A DNA stretch of 64,000 nt from Prevotella sp. (GCA_017428055.1 JAFRRN010000012.1:34039-98038); one strand, 5' to 3'; shown: positions 16,043 through 25,558, numbered from the stretch's first letter. Numbers and translations are program-made. Notes: generated from the letters alone by a model not told the origin.

Positions 16043-17181
16043 TGGCCAGTGGGTGTTTGCGCATGATGTCCAAGGGTGGTAAGGCATGGGTGTTAGTCGT
16101 GATGACGTGGCTGTCTGTTGCCTTTGTGGGACATGCCCAGGAGCCGTCTGACACCGTTCCGCTCCTCAAGACAGACTCCGTAGCGGTCGCCCCTGCCCCC
16201 AAGGACTCGACATGGTTTGACAAGTTATATGAGTTCGTGAAGGAATTTAGCCGCATCGACCATCGTTACATCGAGCGACAGAAGTATAATTTCACGTTCC
16301 TGGTGCAAAACACCAACACCTACGAGTCGTATTGGATGCGTGATGCCAATGGCCATTCCATCCGCCTGTCGCCCGGTCCGAGCTATAAGGTTGGTCCTTA
16401 CGTGGGGTGGAGGTGGTTTTTCCTTGGCTATACCATCGACATTATCCACCCTTTTGATGCGAAAAAGCGACAGGATTTCAGCCTGAGCCTGTACAGCAAC
16501 CAGGTAGGCGTCGACATCTTCTACCGCAAGACGGGTAATGAATACAAGATTAAATCGTTTTTCCTAAGCGATAAAATCGACACCGAGAAGATGCGGAACG
16601 TCGCCTTTGACGGCTTTTACGCAAGCATCAAGGGGTTTAATGTCTATTACATCTTCAACCATAAGAAGTTCTCATACCCCGCCGCATTCGCCCAAAGCAC
16701 GTGCCAACGCAAGAATGCCGCCTCATTCCTGTTGGGATTGAACTATACGAAACATGAATTGACCTTGGACGCCCAAAAACTTGAGAAAGTCATCGATGAG
16801 CGGTTAGGCGATGAGTTGGATGGGGCTTTTGGTACCAGTCTCAACGTGGCAAAAGTCAACTACACGGATATTTCGGCATCGGCGGGGTGGGCATACAACT
16901 GGGTTTTCGCCAAGGATTGGCTTGCTGCGGCATCTCTTTCCTTGGCATTGGGGTTCAAGCGAAGTACGGGTGAGAAGAACTACCAGCGGTTCTCATTTCG
17001 CGACTTCTCGTTCAACAACCTTAACGTGGACGGCATCGGCCGTTTTGGTTTGGTGTGGAACAATACGAAATATTTTGCGGGAATGAGTCTCATCCTGCAC
17101 ACATATAATTACAGCAAGAGCAACTTTTCGACCAATAGCACCTTTGGCAGCTTGAATTTTTATACGGGATTTAACTTCTAA
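16042..17181 (+). CDS. DUF4421 family exported protein
   Basis: 379 residues from the coupled ATG at 16042; an inner ATG at 16063 gives a cleaner signal peptide (MMSKGGKAWVLVVMTWLSVA, cut near GHAQ). The body has aromatic strand patterns (KYNFTFLVQNTN, RWFFLGYTIDII) and ends in phenylalanine (NFYTGFNF), as outer-membrane barrels do. Family: DUF4421, known in Bacteroidetes without assigned function. Overlap with the oxidoreductase stop implies co-translation, yet the uronate pathway gives no obvious job for it. Confidence 0.8.
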   Translation: MASGCLRMMSKGGKAWVLVVMTWLSVAFVGHAQEPSDTVPLLKTDSVAVAPAPKDSTWFDKLYEFVKEFSRIDHRYIERQKYNFTFLVQNTNTYESYWMRDANGHSIRLSPGPSYKVGPYVGWRWFFLGYTIDIIHPFDAKKRQDFSLSLYSNQVGVDIFYRKTGNEYKIKSFFLSDKIDTEKMRNVAFDGFYASIKGFNVYYIFNHKKFSYPAAFAQSTCQRKNAASFLLGLNYTKHELTLDAQKLEKVIDERLGDELDGAFGTSLNVAKVNYTDISASAGWAYNWVFAKDWLAAASLSLALGFKRSTGEKNYQRFSFRDFSFNNLNVDGIGRFGLVWNNTKYFAGMSLILHTYNYSKSNFSTNSTFGSLNFYTGFNF

Positions 17182-17245
17182 TACCGTCAATTATCGGTGG
17201 TCAAATCCCATCATCTTCATGCTTATATATTCTACGTTCCACGCT

Positions 17246-18106
17246 TTAGAGAGGCCTAATGATGCGGATGCCTGTTTGTGTGGGGTGTTTTAGCATGTAT
17301 TCATAGAGCGTCATCGACTCATTCACCACCTTTTTGTGAATCTGCGAGGCATTGATGAGATGCAAGCCATCCTTGCGCCAGACGGCAAAGCCGATGTGCG
17401 AAGTGTCAAGCCCCTTCTTATTGGTGACAATGGCGATGATGTCGCCGTCGTGGATGACTTGTCGGAATGCCTTGGTATTGGCGATTTCACCTTTGGGAAT
17501 GAAGCGGTATTTCTTGCCATTGAGGGCTTTCTCTATGTCTGAGATTTCCTTTGTCCATGATGGGTTCTTCACCAGCATGGGGTATTTGCCCACATGTTGG
17601 CTCATGTAGTCAATCGCCAAAGTCTGTGTCTGGGTGAAAATGGTGTCGGGTTGTTGCACCTCGAAGACGAATCCTAATGTGGTGTTGTCGGCAATCCAAC
17701 TCGTGAAATAATGCAAGCGGGTGGGGTAGGAGACCATGCCGCCACGGTAACGGAGCATCCTCAAGAAACGGCAATAGTCGTCAAAACGTGTCTGCTTGTT
17801 CTTGGCGCAGAGGGAAAGGGCCATCACCGTCTCGACGAAGGTGGTGCAGTCGAGTTGCTGGAGGTTGATGACGAGCCGCTCCTTGTCGTTTTTCTCCAGG
17901 GTCTTGGCGACGTAGGGGATGCCCTCCAAGCGTTTGGAGAAAAATAAGACCCAATTCGTTGCCTTGTCCGCCTTGGCGGCTTCTGCCAACAGGCTTACCA
18001 CTTTCAACGAGTCGCCTTTGGCATATTGTGGCGTTTGCGCTTTGCTGGTGCAAATGCCAACTGACAGGAACACACCTATTATATATATATATATACGTGC
18101 CATCAT
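17246..18106 (-). CDS. DUF1460 (amidase-like, NlpC/P60-type fold) exported protein
   Basis: 286 residues with a signal peptide (cut near TSKAQ). The probable catalytic Cys is in LQQLDCTTFVETVMAL and the His in DTSHIGFAVWR, the Cys/His layout of DUF1460 proteins, which are related to N-acetylmuramoyl-L-alanine amidases. A periplasmic role in peptidoglycan fragment cleavage is expected. Its ATG shares one base with the stop of the RelA-type gene (TGATG), so it is the second gene of that operon. A TA run at 18080-18095 codes IYIYI in the signal peptide. Confidence 0.88.
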   Translation of the reverse strand: MMARIYIYIIGVFLSVGICTSKAQTPQYAKGDSLKVVSLLAEAAKADKATNWVLFFSKRLEGIPYVAKTLEKNDKERLVINLQQLDCTTFVETVMALSLCAKNKQTRFDDYCRFLRMLRYRGGMVSYPTRLHYFTSWIADNTTLGFVFEVQQPDTIFTQTQTLAIDYMSQHVGKYPMLVKNPSWTKEISDIEKALNGKKYRFIPKGEIANTKAFRQVIHDGDIIAIVTNKKGLDTSHIGFAVWRKDGLHLINASQIHKKVVNESMTLYEYMLKHPTQTGIRIIRPL

Positions 18107-20367
18107 CAGATTCGAGTTACTTGTTTAACACCTTTTACTGTCCGTAGCTTCTTGATTAACGCCTCCATTTTCGACGTGGCATCGACCATCACCACGAGGT
18201 TGCCGCTAAACAACCCATCGTGGGAGTCGATGTTGATGCTGCGCATCATGATCTTCTCCTCCTTGGAAATGATGCTTGTGATGTTGTTCACGATGCCGAT
18301 ATCATCGTTGCCGATGATACGGAGCGTGATGGAATATTGCGATGCACCCTTGCCACTCCAACGGGCTTTCACGACTCGGTAGCCGAAACGCTTGCGCAAT
18401 TCAGGGGCGTTGGGGCATTCCGTGCGGTGGATCTTGATGCCGCCACCCGTGGTGACAAACCCGAAGATGGGGTCTCCATAGATGGGATGGCAGCATTTCG
18501 CCAATGAATAGTCTACGCCCTTGAGGTCTTTGTCAATGACCAACACGTCGTCATTTCCTTTCGCGATCGCGGCATCGGGATTCTCATAGTTGAACTCTTC
18601 GGCACTCCGCACGGGTACAGGTGTGTTGTTGTTGTGTTCTTGGTTGTATACCTCCTGGTATTTCTCGATGACCGTGTTCACGTCAATTTGCTCCTCTGCG
18701 ATTGCTTGGTAAAAGTCGCTCGCCAACTTGAACCCCAGTTTCTTGATGGTATGTGCCATCGTTCCCTCGTCAACGTCAACCTTCTTGTTCTTGAAACGCC
18801 GCTCCAGGGTCTCCTTTGCCAGGAAGCCATCCTTCACTTGCAACTCCTTGAGAGCCAGCCGAATCTTCGACTTCGCACGCGATGTGAACACGATATTGAG
18901 CCAGTCGCGCTTGGGTTTCTGGTTGTTGTGGGTGAGTATTTCCACCTGGTCGCCCGAATGAAGCACCTCGCGGATGGGAACGGCACGACCGTTGATGCGC
19001 CCTCCCACGCAGCTATTGCCCACCCCCGTGTGGATATGATAGGCGAAATCAAGTACTGTGGCACCTTTCGGGAACTTGAACAAATCACCTTTAGGCGTGA
19101 AAACGAACACCTCATCCTCATACAACCCCAGCTTAAACTGATCCATCACCTCTAAGCTGTCGCCCGCCTCGAGGGCCGTGCGGATGTTGTTGAGCCATTC
19201 GTCGATGCCCCCGCCGTCGCCCTTGATGCCCTTGTATCGCCAGTGGGCGGCCAGTCCTCGCTCGGCGATGGCATCCATCCGCTCCGTCCGGATTTGCACT
19301 TCCACCCATTTGTTTTCCGGGCCAAGCACGGTGATGTGCAAGCTCTCATAGCCGTTAGACTTGGGTACGCTGAGCCAGTCGCGTAGTCGTTTGGGGTTGG
19401 GTTGGTACATATCTGTCACGATGGAATAGGCTTGCCAGCACTCCATCACCTCCCGGGTGTGTGTCGCCCGCTCATCATTGCCCGTTGGCTCCGTCTCTAT
19501 GATGATGCGGATGGCGAAGAGGTCGTAGATCCCCTCAAACTCGCAATGCTGTTTCTTCATCTTCTGCCAGATGGAATGGATAGACTTGGTACGCCCCTTG
19601 ATATGGAATTGCAACCCCGCCTTCTCCAACTGCTTGCGCACAGGGCCGATGAAACGCTCGATGTAGGCATCGCGTGATTGTTTCGTGGCATTTAGTTTCT
19701 CGCGGATCATGTAATACGCATCATGTTCGAGGTATTTGAGCGAAAGGTCTTCCAGTTCGCTTTTCAATTGGTAAAGGCCCAGTTTGTGTGCAAGAGGGGC
19801 GTAGAGATAACTTGCCTCCTCGCTCACCCGTCGTTTTGCCTCCACCTCTTTTGTGTCGCGGATTTGCCGCATGAGGTTCACGCGGTCGGCTATCATGATG
19901 AGGATCACGCGCATGTCCTCGGCAAAAGAGAGGAGGAGGTTGCGGAAATTCTCGCTTTCCACAACAGGGCTTTTCTGATATAAAATATGTATTCTTACCA
20001 ATCCACGGACGATATGGGCGGTAGCCTCGCCAAACTCCTCGCGCAAATGCGCCAGTTTCCTGTCCATGGCCTCCTCCGCATCCATATTGTCGTGGGCAAG
20101 AGTGGCATAAAGCATGATGGCAATGAGTCCGTCGCGCCGCAGCCCAATCTCCTCCACGGCAATCTTCGCCGTCTGCAAAGCACAGAGGATGGGGTTCAGT
20201 CCGAATACGTCTCTTTGCACTTGGCCTTCATCCATCGCCTCATTGGCCAGTCTCTCAAGTCTCTTTATGTCTTCTTTAGGGAGGTCGTCGCCCATTCTCG
20301 CCGTTATATTGGTGAGGAGGGAGCGGGTCTCCTGCCATTCCTCCTTGGTAAACCTGAATCTTTCCAT
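18106..20367 (-). CDS. RelA/SpoT family (p)ppGpp synthetase with degenerate hydrolase domain
   Basis: 753 residues. N-terminal HD-type region, synthetase region (GRTKSIHSIWQKM, YDLFAIRIIIE, VEVQIRTERMDAIAERG), TGS domain (VFVFTPKGDLFKFPKGATVL), C-terminal ACT domain (YSITLRIIGNDDIGIVNN). The HD site is altered: the first His is replaced (GLNP at about residue 58), HDxxED reads HDNMDA (92-97), and the DRxHN motif reads DRVNL. So hydrolysis is probably lost and the protein should act as a RelA-type synthetase in the stringent response. It has its own promoter at 20439-20446 and is coupled to the DUF1460 gene. Confidence 0.93.
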   Translation of the reverse strand: MERFRFTKEEWQETRSLLTNITARMGDDLPKEDIKRLERLANEAMDEGQVQRDVFGLNPILCALQTAKIAVEEIGLRRDGLIAIMLYATLAHDNMDAEEAMDRKLAHLREEFGEATAHIVRGLVRIHILYQKSPVVESENFRNLLLSFAEDMRVILIMIADRVNLMRQIRDTKEVEAKRRVSEEASYLYAPLAHKLGLYQLKSELEDLSLKYLEHDAYYMIREKLNATKQSRDAYIERFIGPVRKQLEKAGLQFHIKGRTKSIHSIWQKMKKQHCEFEGIYDLFAIRIIIETEPTGNDERATHTREVMECWQAYSIVTDMYQPNPKRLRDWLSVPKSNGYESLHITVLGPENKWVEVQIRTERMDAIAERGLAAHWRYKGIKGDGGGIDEWLNNIRTALEAGDSLEVMDQFKLGLYEDEVFVFTPKGDLFKFPKGATVLDFAYHIHTGVGNSCVGGRINGRAVPIREVLHSGDQVEILTHNNQKPKRDWLNIVFTSRAKSKIRLALKELQVKDGFLAKETLERRFKNKKVDVDEGTMAHTIKKLGFKLASDFYQAIAEEQIDVNTVIEKYQEVYNQEHNNNTPVPVRSAEEFNYENPDAAIAKGNDDVLVIDKDLKGVDYSLAKCCHPIYGDPIFGFVTTGGGIKIHRTECPNAPELRKRFGYRVVKARWSGKGASQYSITLRIIGNDDIGIVNNITSIISKEEKIMMRSINIDSHDGLFSGNLVVMVDATSKMEALIKKLRTVKGVKQVTRI

Positions 20368-20438
20368 CTGCCCTTTATCGTTGGTTATCCTTTATCTTTC
20401 ATCGTGTCACAATGCTTCAGATTCTCGTAATCTGCTTG

Positions 20439-20446
20439 CAAATATA
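20439..20446 (-). promoter_or_regulatory. -7 element of the RelA-type gene
   Basis: TATATTTG on the minus strand, about 72 bp before the start codon; -33 box not clear. Divergent from the DUF4301 promoter. Confidence 0.5.
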
Positions 20447-20501
20447 CGGCATTTTTCTCAAAAAACGTTTCGAATCCTTTTCCTTTTCGGATTTTCTGAG
20501 T

Positions 20502-20509
20502 ATATTTGC
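20502..20509 (+). promoter_or_regulatory. -7 element of the DUF4301 gene
   Basis: TATATTTG, 63 bp before the ATG at 20573; the upstream element is weak. Confidence 0.5.
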
Positions 20510-20572
20510 ACATAATTACCACATTCATGGTATACGCAAGAAGATAACTATTAACATTTAATCTACCATAAC

Positions 20573-22087
20573 ATGACAGAGCAAGACCTCAAACAAATCG
20601 CTGCACGTGGCATTACCGAGCAGCAAGTGGAACACCAACTCGAACAGTTTAAGACAGGATTCCCCTTCCTCAAGTTGGAAGCGGCGGCAGCCATCGGCAA
20701 TGGCATCATGGCTCCCAATGCGGAACAACGAGAGGAATACATCAAGGCATGGGAAGACTATAAGGCATCGGGTCGCAAGATCGTGAAGTTCGTGCCCGCC
20801 AGTGGTGCCGCCTCACGTATGTTCAAGAACATGTTTGCCTTCGTCGATGCACCTTACGATGAGCCGACAACTGACTTCGAGAAGGAGTATTTCGACAACA
20901 TCAAAAAGTTCGCCTTCCGCGAAGCCCTCTGCGACCAGTGTAAGAAAAACGAGGGGAAGAACATCAAGACGCTCATTGAAGAGGGCAACTACAAGGCAAT
21001 AGCCCGTAACATGCTAGCCAAGGATGGCCTCAATTACGGCAACTTGCCCAAGGGCTTGCTCCTTTTCCACAACTATGAGGACGGTCCGCGTACCCCGATG
21101 GAGGAGCACTTGGTTGAGGCTGCCCTCTATGCCAGCAGCAATGGAGAGGCAAATGTGCATTTTACCGTCAGCCACGACCATATCGAACTCTTCAAGCAAA
21201 AGGTGGCAGAGAGCGCGGAGAAGTATGCCGAGCGTTACGGCGTGAAATTCAATATCTCCTTCTCTGAGCAGAAACCGAGTACCGACACCATCGCCGCGAA
21301 CCCTGACAATACGCCGTTCCGTGATGAGGATGGGTCGCTTCTGTTCCGTCCGGGAGGTCATGGCGCACTCATCCAGAACCTCAATGACATTGATGCAGAC
21401 GTGGTATTCATCAAGAACATCGACAATGTAGTCCCCGACCGATTGAAAGATGACACCGTGGAATACAAGCAGGTCATCGCGGGCATCCTCGTGGAATTGC
21501 AGCAGCGGGCATTCAATTACCTTCGCTTATTAGACACGGGGATGTACTCACATGCCCAGTTGGAGGAGATTATCCGTTTCTTGAAACGTGAGTTGTGTTG
21601 CATCCGCACAGACGTGAAGGAGTTGGAAGATGCCGACCTCGTTATTTATCTCCGCCAGAAGCTCAACCGCCCCATGCGTGTCTGTGGCGTGGTGAAGAAT
21701 GTGGGAGAGCCCGGTGGCGGTCCGTTCCTTACTTATAACCAAGACGGGACCATCAGCTTGCAGATTCTCGAGTCGTCGCAAATCGATAAGAGCAACAAGG
21801 AATACATGAAGATGTTTACCGAGGGAACGCACTTCAACCCCGTAGACCTCGTCTGCGCCATCAAGGATTACCAAGGCAATGCTTTCAACCTGCCCGATTT
21901 CGTTGATCCCTCAACAGGCTTCATCAGCTCGAAGAGCAAGGGCGGACGCGAGTTGAAAGCCCTTGAGTTGCCCGGTTTGTGGAACGGTGCTATGAGCGAT
22001 TGGAATACTGTCTTCGTGGAAGTGCCGCTCTCGACCTTCAATCCCGTGAAGACGGTTAACGATCTATTGAGACCGCAACATCAATAA
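20573..22087 (+). CDS. DUF4301 family protein
   Basis: 504 residues starting MTEQDLKQIAARGITEQQVE. The section FVPASGAASRMFKNMFAF resembles a Gly/Ala-rich phosphate loop, and LLFHNYEDGPRTPMEEHLVE and FRPGGHGALIQNLNDIDADV recall sugar-nucleotidyltransferase folds. Family DUF4301 is restricted mainly to Bacteroidetes and has no proven function. It is cytosolic (no signal) and a single-gene unit ended by a shared terminator. A nucleotidyltransferase-like activity is an inference from motif style only. Confidence 0.85.
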   Translation: MTEQDLKQIAARGITEQQVEHQLEQFKTGFPFLKLEAAAAIGNGIMAPNAEQREEYIKAWEDYKASGRKIVKFVPASGAASRMFKNMFAFVDAPYDEPTTDFEKEYFDNIKKFAFREALCDQCKKNEGKNIKTLIEEGNYKAIARNMLAKDGLNYGNLPKGLLLFHNYEDGPRTPMEEHLVEAALYASSNGEANVHFTVSHDHIELFKQKVAESAEKYAERYGVKFNISFSEQKPSTDTIAANPDNTPFRDEDGSLLFRPGGHGALIQNLNDIDADVVFIKNIDNVVPDRLKDDTVEYKQVIAGILVELQQRAFNYLRLLDTGMYSHAQLEEIIRFLKRELCCIRTDVKELEDADLVIYLRQKLNRPMRVCGVVKNVGEPGGGPFLTYNQDGTISLQILESSQIDKSNKEYMKMFTEGTHFNPVDLVCAIKDYQGNAFNLPDFVDPSTGFISSKSKGGRELKALELPGLWNGAMSDWNTVFVEVPLSTFNPVKTVNDLLRPQHQ

Positions 22088-22115
22088 AGCATTATATATT
22101 GAGTGGTAAATTTGT

Positions 22116-22167
22116 AAAGCCTTTTGTTTATAGCCTTAAGTCGTTATGGCTATAAGCAAAAGGCTTT
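22116..22167. terminator. Bidirectional terminator
   Basis: Arms 22116-22135 and 22148-22167 pair at 19 of 20 positions (AAAGCCTTTTG... / ...CAAAAGGCTTT), with a 12-base loop. It lies between the convergent DUF4301 and beta-barrel genes and serves both strands. Confidence 0.85.
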
Positions 22168-22182
22168 AATCATGGCTTCTTT

Positions 22183-22941
22183 TTATTTTATTCTATAGAA
22201 AACGCCTATCGTGCCATAGATGGGATATAGGGTCTGTTCCACGGTCTTGAAACTGCTCTTGAAGATGCCTGTGAGACCCCAATTGAGGTCTGCCGAAACA
22301 CCCAGTTGCTTGCACACTTGCCAGTCAACGCCAGCCCCCAACCCGAATTGGAAATTACGCATGTCATCACTGAAGTCGTATGTAGCCCATTCGCCTTCCT
22401 TGTCGCCCATGATGATTTTCGGACCGGTAGGGTCGCCTTGGCGCAAGTAACCATCTGAGGCGATGCCGCTGAAATCCTTGGAGAACAATAGGGAGAAATA
22501 CGGTCCCGCCTTTAGTTGCACGTTGCTGCCCAATTGGCAAGTTGCCATAATGGGCAGGGTAAACATCCATTCCTTCACTTTTTGTTGAATATGGCCAGTG
22601 AAGAGACCCTCAATCAGCTCACTGCCCTTGCGCAGTTCCATGCGATATGCCTTGGTGGTGACATTGGCATCCATTGCCTTGTTCTCAATGTGTAGGCCTG
22701 TCAGCACGCCCCACTTGTCATGCAAGGGAAGTGTTACGTCTAATCCTGCCATGAACGAGGGTGTCAGTCGGTAGGAGTCAAGGCTGCGAATCGTGGCGGG
22801 TATGCCAAGGGGAGCGGTACCCCCGATGCTATATCCCATGCGGGCTTTCATTTGCAGGGCATCTAAAAAGTCGCCAGCTGTTACCGTGCATGGTATCAAT
22901 GTCGCTATTGAAAATATGATAAAAGCTATTTTCTTTTTCAT
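22183..22941 (-). CDS. Outer-membrane beta-barrel protein (PorT-like)
   Basis: 252 residues with a signal peptide (IIFSIATLIPCTVTAG) and alternating strands such as GVLTGLHIENKAM, LKAGPYFSLLFS and FQFGLGAGVDWQV, ending TIGVFYRIK. This is the eight-strand porin-family outline common in Bacteroidetes. It follows the PCMD lipoprotein gene after 18 bp and shares its promoter, so the two probably work at the same site on the cell surface. No substrate can be inferred. Confidence 0.82.
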   Translation of the reverse strand: MKKKIAFIIFSIATLIPCTVTAGDFLDALQMKARMGYSIGGTAPLGIPATIRSLDSYRLTPSFMAGLDVTLPLHDKWGVLTGLHIENKAMDANVTTKAYRMELRKGSELIEGLFTGHIQQKVKEWMFTLPIMATCQLGSNVQLKAGPYFSLLFSKDFSGIASDGYLRQGDPTGPKIIMGDKEGEWATYDFSDDMRNFQFGLGAGVDWQVCKQLGVSADLNWGLTGIFKSSFKTVEQTLYPIYGTIGVFYRIK

Positions 22942-22959
22942 GTTTGTTCCCTCCTTAAC

Positions 22960-24126
22960 TTATTCTTCTTCGTTATCAAAAAACACTTCCACTTCATCGA
23001 TATGCAAGATGCTGCCAATCGCTCCCTCAAAGTTTGCACCCTCCTTGCTTGAAGAGAACACAAGAGTCATATTGTAGCCTTGGGATGCCAATATCTGGGG
23101 GTCGGCATCTTTCCCTTCAAAGAACATCTCAAAGTGTGTCCACTCATCGGTGGCAGGTAACGTCTTCACTTGGGCAATCTTTAAAATGTTCGGGTTGGTG
23201 AACACATCGTCGCCATAGAGCTTCACATCCTTTCCCTCTTCATCCATGTTACGATAGAACACGGCGTATATGCTTGCCTCGTCGATACGATTTTTATCTA
23301 CTTCCATCTTGGCATTTGTAAACTCTTTGCCAGGTTGGTATTTGTAATAGCCTGTCACACGGATGGGTTCTTTGTCGATGGGAATGCCAAATTCTGTCGT
23401 TTTCAAGGGGTTGAATAGGACGTTATCGAGGATAAACTTACCTAAAAACAGGTTACCGGCGGCGATGGGCTTATTCATCATCCTACCCAAGCTACCAGCG
23501 TCTTGTGTGCTGAGGCATACACCAAGCCCCCGATAACCGTCGTTGATAGACCTTGTGGGATATTCGTCGGGAGTGGATGCATATTTCGTGAGTGCCACCC
23601 CTTCATTGCCAGACACCCAGATGTTGCGGTGGTTTCCCGACTGGTCTAACTCGTAAAATTTATGATATTGGTTTCTGTTGCTGCCCTCAACGACTTCCAC
23701 ATTCTCGAAACTGAACTTGAAACTCGGTAGGCTCGCCTCGCGAAACTCCACCTTATACTCACGCTTCCAAGCACCGTCGGCGGAAGTGACGGTATAGATG
23801 ACAGGACCTGCCGTAAAGTCTTGCACCGACCCATTGTCGGGTACGATGGTGGCACCGGGTGTAAGTGTGAATTGGATGGGTATCTTCGTGGGCAACGCAT
23901 AGAGTGAACGTACGGTAAATATGATTTCTTTCTCTGAAGAAGAGATGTTCTCGTGGCGCATTTGTGCTTCATGATAAAAGTTCGTTGCATAATCCTCACC
24001 CTCTACCCATGCACTTAGGATGTCGCATTCCTTGTTGGCTTCCTCGTCTTTGATACACGACGACAGCAATAATGCAAATGCCAAGAGCAATGCCGATAAT
24101 AAATTCTTGTGTAGTGATTTGTTCAT
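22960..24126 (-). CDS. PCMD-domain lipoprotein (putative carbohydrate metabolism domain)
   Basis: 388 residues; lipobox in LLLSSCIKDEE (Cys near 24). Residues ~35-130 look like an Ig-type sandwich (TIVPDNGSVQDFTAGPVIYT), and the rest is the PCMD sandwich with VTGYYKYQPGKEF and YAVFYRNMDEEGKDVKLYGD, closing with MTLVFSSSKEGANFEGAIGS and LHIDEVEVFFD. PCMD domains resemble carbohydrate-binding modules and are typical of Bacteroidetes surface lipoproteins. Ligand unknown. First gene of a two-gene operon with the beta-barrel. Confidence 0.88.
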   Translation of the reverse strand: MNKSLHKNLLSALLLAFALLLSSCIKDEEANKECDILSAWVEGEDYATNFYHEAQMRHENISSSEKEIIFTVRSLYALPTKIPIQFTLTPGATIVPDNGSVQDFTAGPVIYTVTSADGAWKREYKVEFREASLPSFKFSFENVEVVEGSNRNQYHKFYELDQSGNHRNIWVSGNEGVALTKYASTPDEYPTRSINDGYRGLGVCLSTQDAGSLGRMMNKPIAAGNLFLGKFILDNVLFNPLKTTEFGIPIDKEPIRVTGYYKYQPGKEFTNAKMEVDKNRIDEASIYAVFYRNMDEEGKDVKLYGDDVFTNPNILKIAQVKTLPATDEWTHFEMFFEGKDADPQILASQGYNMTLVFSSSKEGANFEGAIGSILHIDEVEVFFDNEEE

Positions 24127-24168
24127 CGTTTTTATGTTTTAATGATAGTTTTTTCTCAAATGAGTGTG

Positions 24169-24176
24169 CAAAATTA
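24169..24176 (-). promoter_or_regulatory. -7 element of the PCMD operon
   Basis: TAATTTTG on the minus strand, 43 bp before the PCMD start. No clear -33 box. Confidence 0.45.
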
Positions 24177-24375
24177 GGTAAAAAAAATGAAAAAGCCCTC
24201 TTTTTTGAATGTATTTATTACATTTGTGCTATTCGCCCTCCATCTAATTATGATGCCATATACACTAAAAGCGTTTCCCTTCTCGTAAGTGAGGCATATC
24301 CTTGATTTATATGAAAAAGTTGTTTGTTTGTGAAAAAAGTATTTCAAACTGTTAAAGTAATTGTGAAGTAATTTG

Positions 24376-24383
24376 TATCTTTG
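24376..24383 (+). promoter_or_regulatory. -7 element of the GDP-fucose operon
   Basis: TATCTTTG, 30 bp before the manC ATG. The region 24127-24412 between the divergent genes holds the two promoters and no gene. Confidence 0.5.
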
Positions 24384-24412
24384 CATTTTTAAAGTATTAG
24401 ACGGATAGAGGT

Positions 24413-25480
24413 ATGAGGAAGAGAGAAAATCACTTGGTCATTATGGCGGGGGGCGTAGGCAGCAGGATTTGGCCTATGAGTACCGTTGACACCCCCAAAC
24501 AGTTTATCGATGTGCTTGGTGTAGGGCGGTCGCTCCTACAATTGACTTTTGACAGGTTTGGTGATTTGTGCAAGCCTGAAAACACTTGGGTGGTGACCAA
24601 CCGCAAATATGCCGACATCGTAAGGCAGCAGCTCCCAGATATTCCCGATGAAAACATCCTCATGGAGCCTTGTCGGCGCAACACCGCACCGTGCATCGCA
24701 TGGGTCAGTTGGCGCATCAAGGCAAAAAATCCAAAGGCAAACGTGGTGGTGACGCCCAGCGACCATGTCGTCACCAATGACGTGGAGTTCCGCCGAGTTG
24801 TATCTTCTTGCCTCGCATTCTCGGGCGAGAGCGACGCGATTGTCACCTTGGGCATGAAGCCCACTCGCCCCGAAGTGGGATATGGCTATATTCAGGCAGA
24901 CCTTGGTACCAGTTCCGCCCGCAATAAGGAGATTTACCGGGTAGACCAGTTCCGTGAGAAGCCTGACTTGGAGACCGCCAAGAAATACATCCAGCAAAAC
25001 AATTTCTTCTGGAATGCGGGCATTTTCATCTGGAATGTCAGCACCATCGTCAATGCCTTCCGCGTATACCAACCCTCGATGAGCAGGTTTTTCGAGACTT
25101 TGCTTCCTTTGTATGGCACACCTCAAGAGCAAGTGCTGATAGACGAAGGATTCCCTCGTCTGGAGAGTATTTCCGTTGACTATGCCATCATGGAGAAGGT
25201 TTCCGAGATTTTTGTCTGTCCCGCCAGTTTCGGATGGAGCGACTTGGGTACTTGGGGGTCGTTGCTCACGCAAGTCCGTCGCGACCTTTACGGCAACGCT
25301 TGTATCGGCAAGGACATCTCGATGTACGACTCCCATAATTGCATTGTTCACACCACGCAAGAGAGGAAGGTTGTCATACAGGGTCTTGACGATTATATCG
25401 TGGCAGAGAAAGACGGCACACTGCTCATCTGTAAGCTATCAGAAGAGCAGCGTATCAAGCAATTCAGTGGGGAGAGTTGA
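24413..25480 (+). CDS. manC: Mannose-1-phosphate guanylyltransferase
   Basis: 355 residues. Signature MAGGVGSRIWPMSTVDTPKQF (first part at residues ~11-20) binds GTP and magnesium; further motifs are MEPCRRNTAPCIAW, VTPSDHVV, FREKPDLETAKKYI and FFWNAGIFIW, ending with the core of the catalytic domain (FGWSDLGTWGSL). There is no fused phosphomannose isomerase domain, so it is the short form. Product: GDP-mannose, the substrate of the next gene, which begins 78 bp later. Confidence 0.95.
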   Translation: MRKRENHLVIMAGGVGSRIWPMSTVDTPKQFIDVLGVGRSLLQLTFDRFGDLCKPENTWVVTNRKYADIVRQQLPDIPDENILMEPCRRNTAPCIAWVSWRIKAKNPKANVVVTPSDHVVTNDVEFRRVVSSCLAFSGESDAIVTLGMKPTRPEVGYGYIQADLGTSSARNKEIYRVDQFREKPDLETAKKYIQQNNFFWNAGIFIWNVSTIVNAFRVYQPSMSRFFETLLPLYGTPQEQVLIDEGFPRLESISVDYAIMEKVSEIFVCPASFGWSDLGTWGSLLTQVRRDLYGNACIGKDISMYDSHNCIVHTTQERKVVIQGLDDYIVAEKDGTLLICKLSEEQRIKQFSGES

Positions 25481-25558
25481 ATATAAGAAAGAAGAGGGAA
25501 TAATAAAACATCCCTTCCTTTACACTTTCATAAAAACGGAATAATAAGTACACAATAT

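Noticed and set aside
18080-18095. TA dinucleotide run as a phase-variation switch
   Set aside because: It codes the hydrophobic IYIYI of a signal peptide, and similar short TA runs code Tyr-Ile elsewhere in the window; a two-base change would break the gene, but there is no sign of variation in the data.
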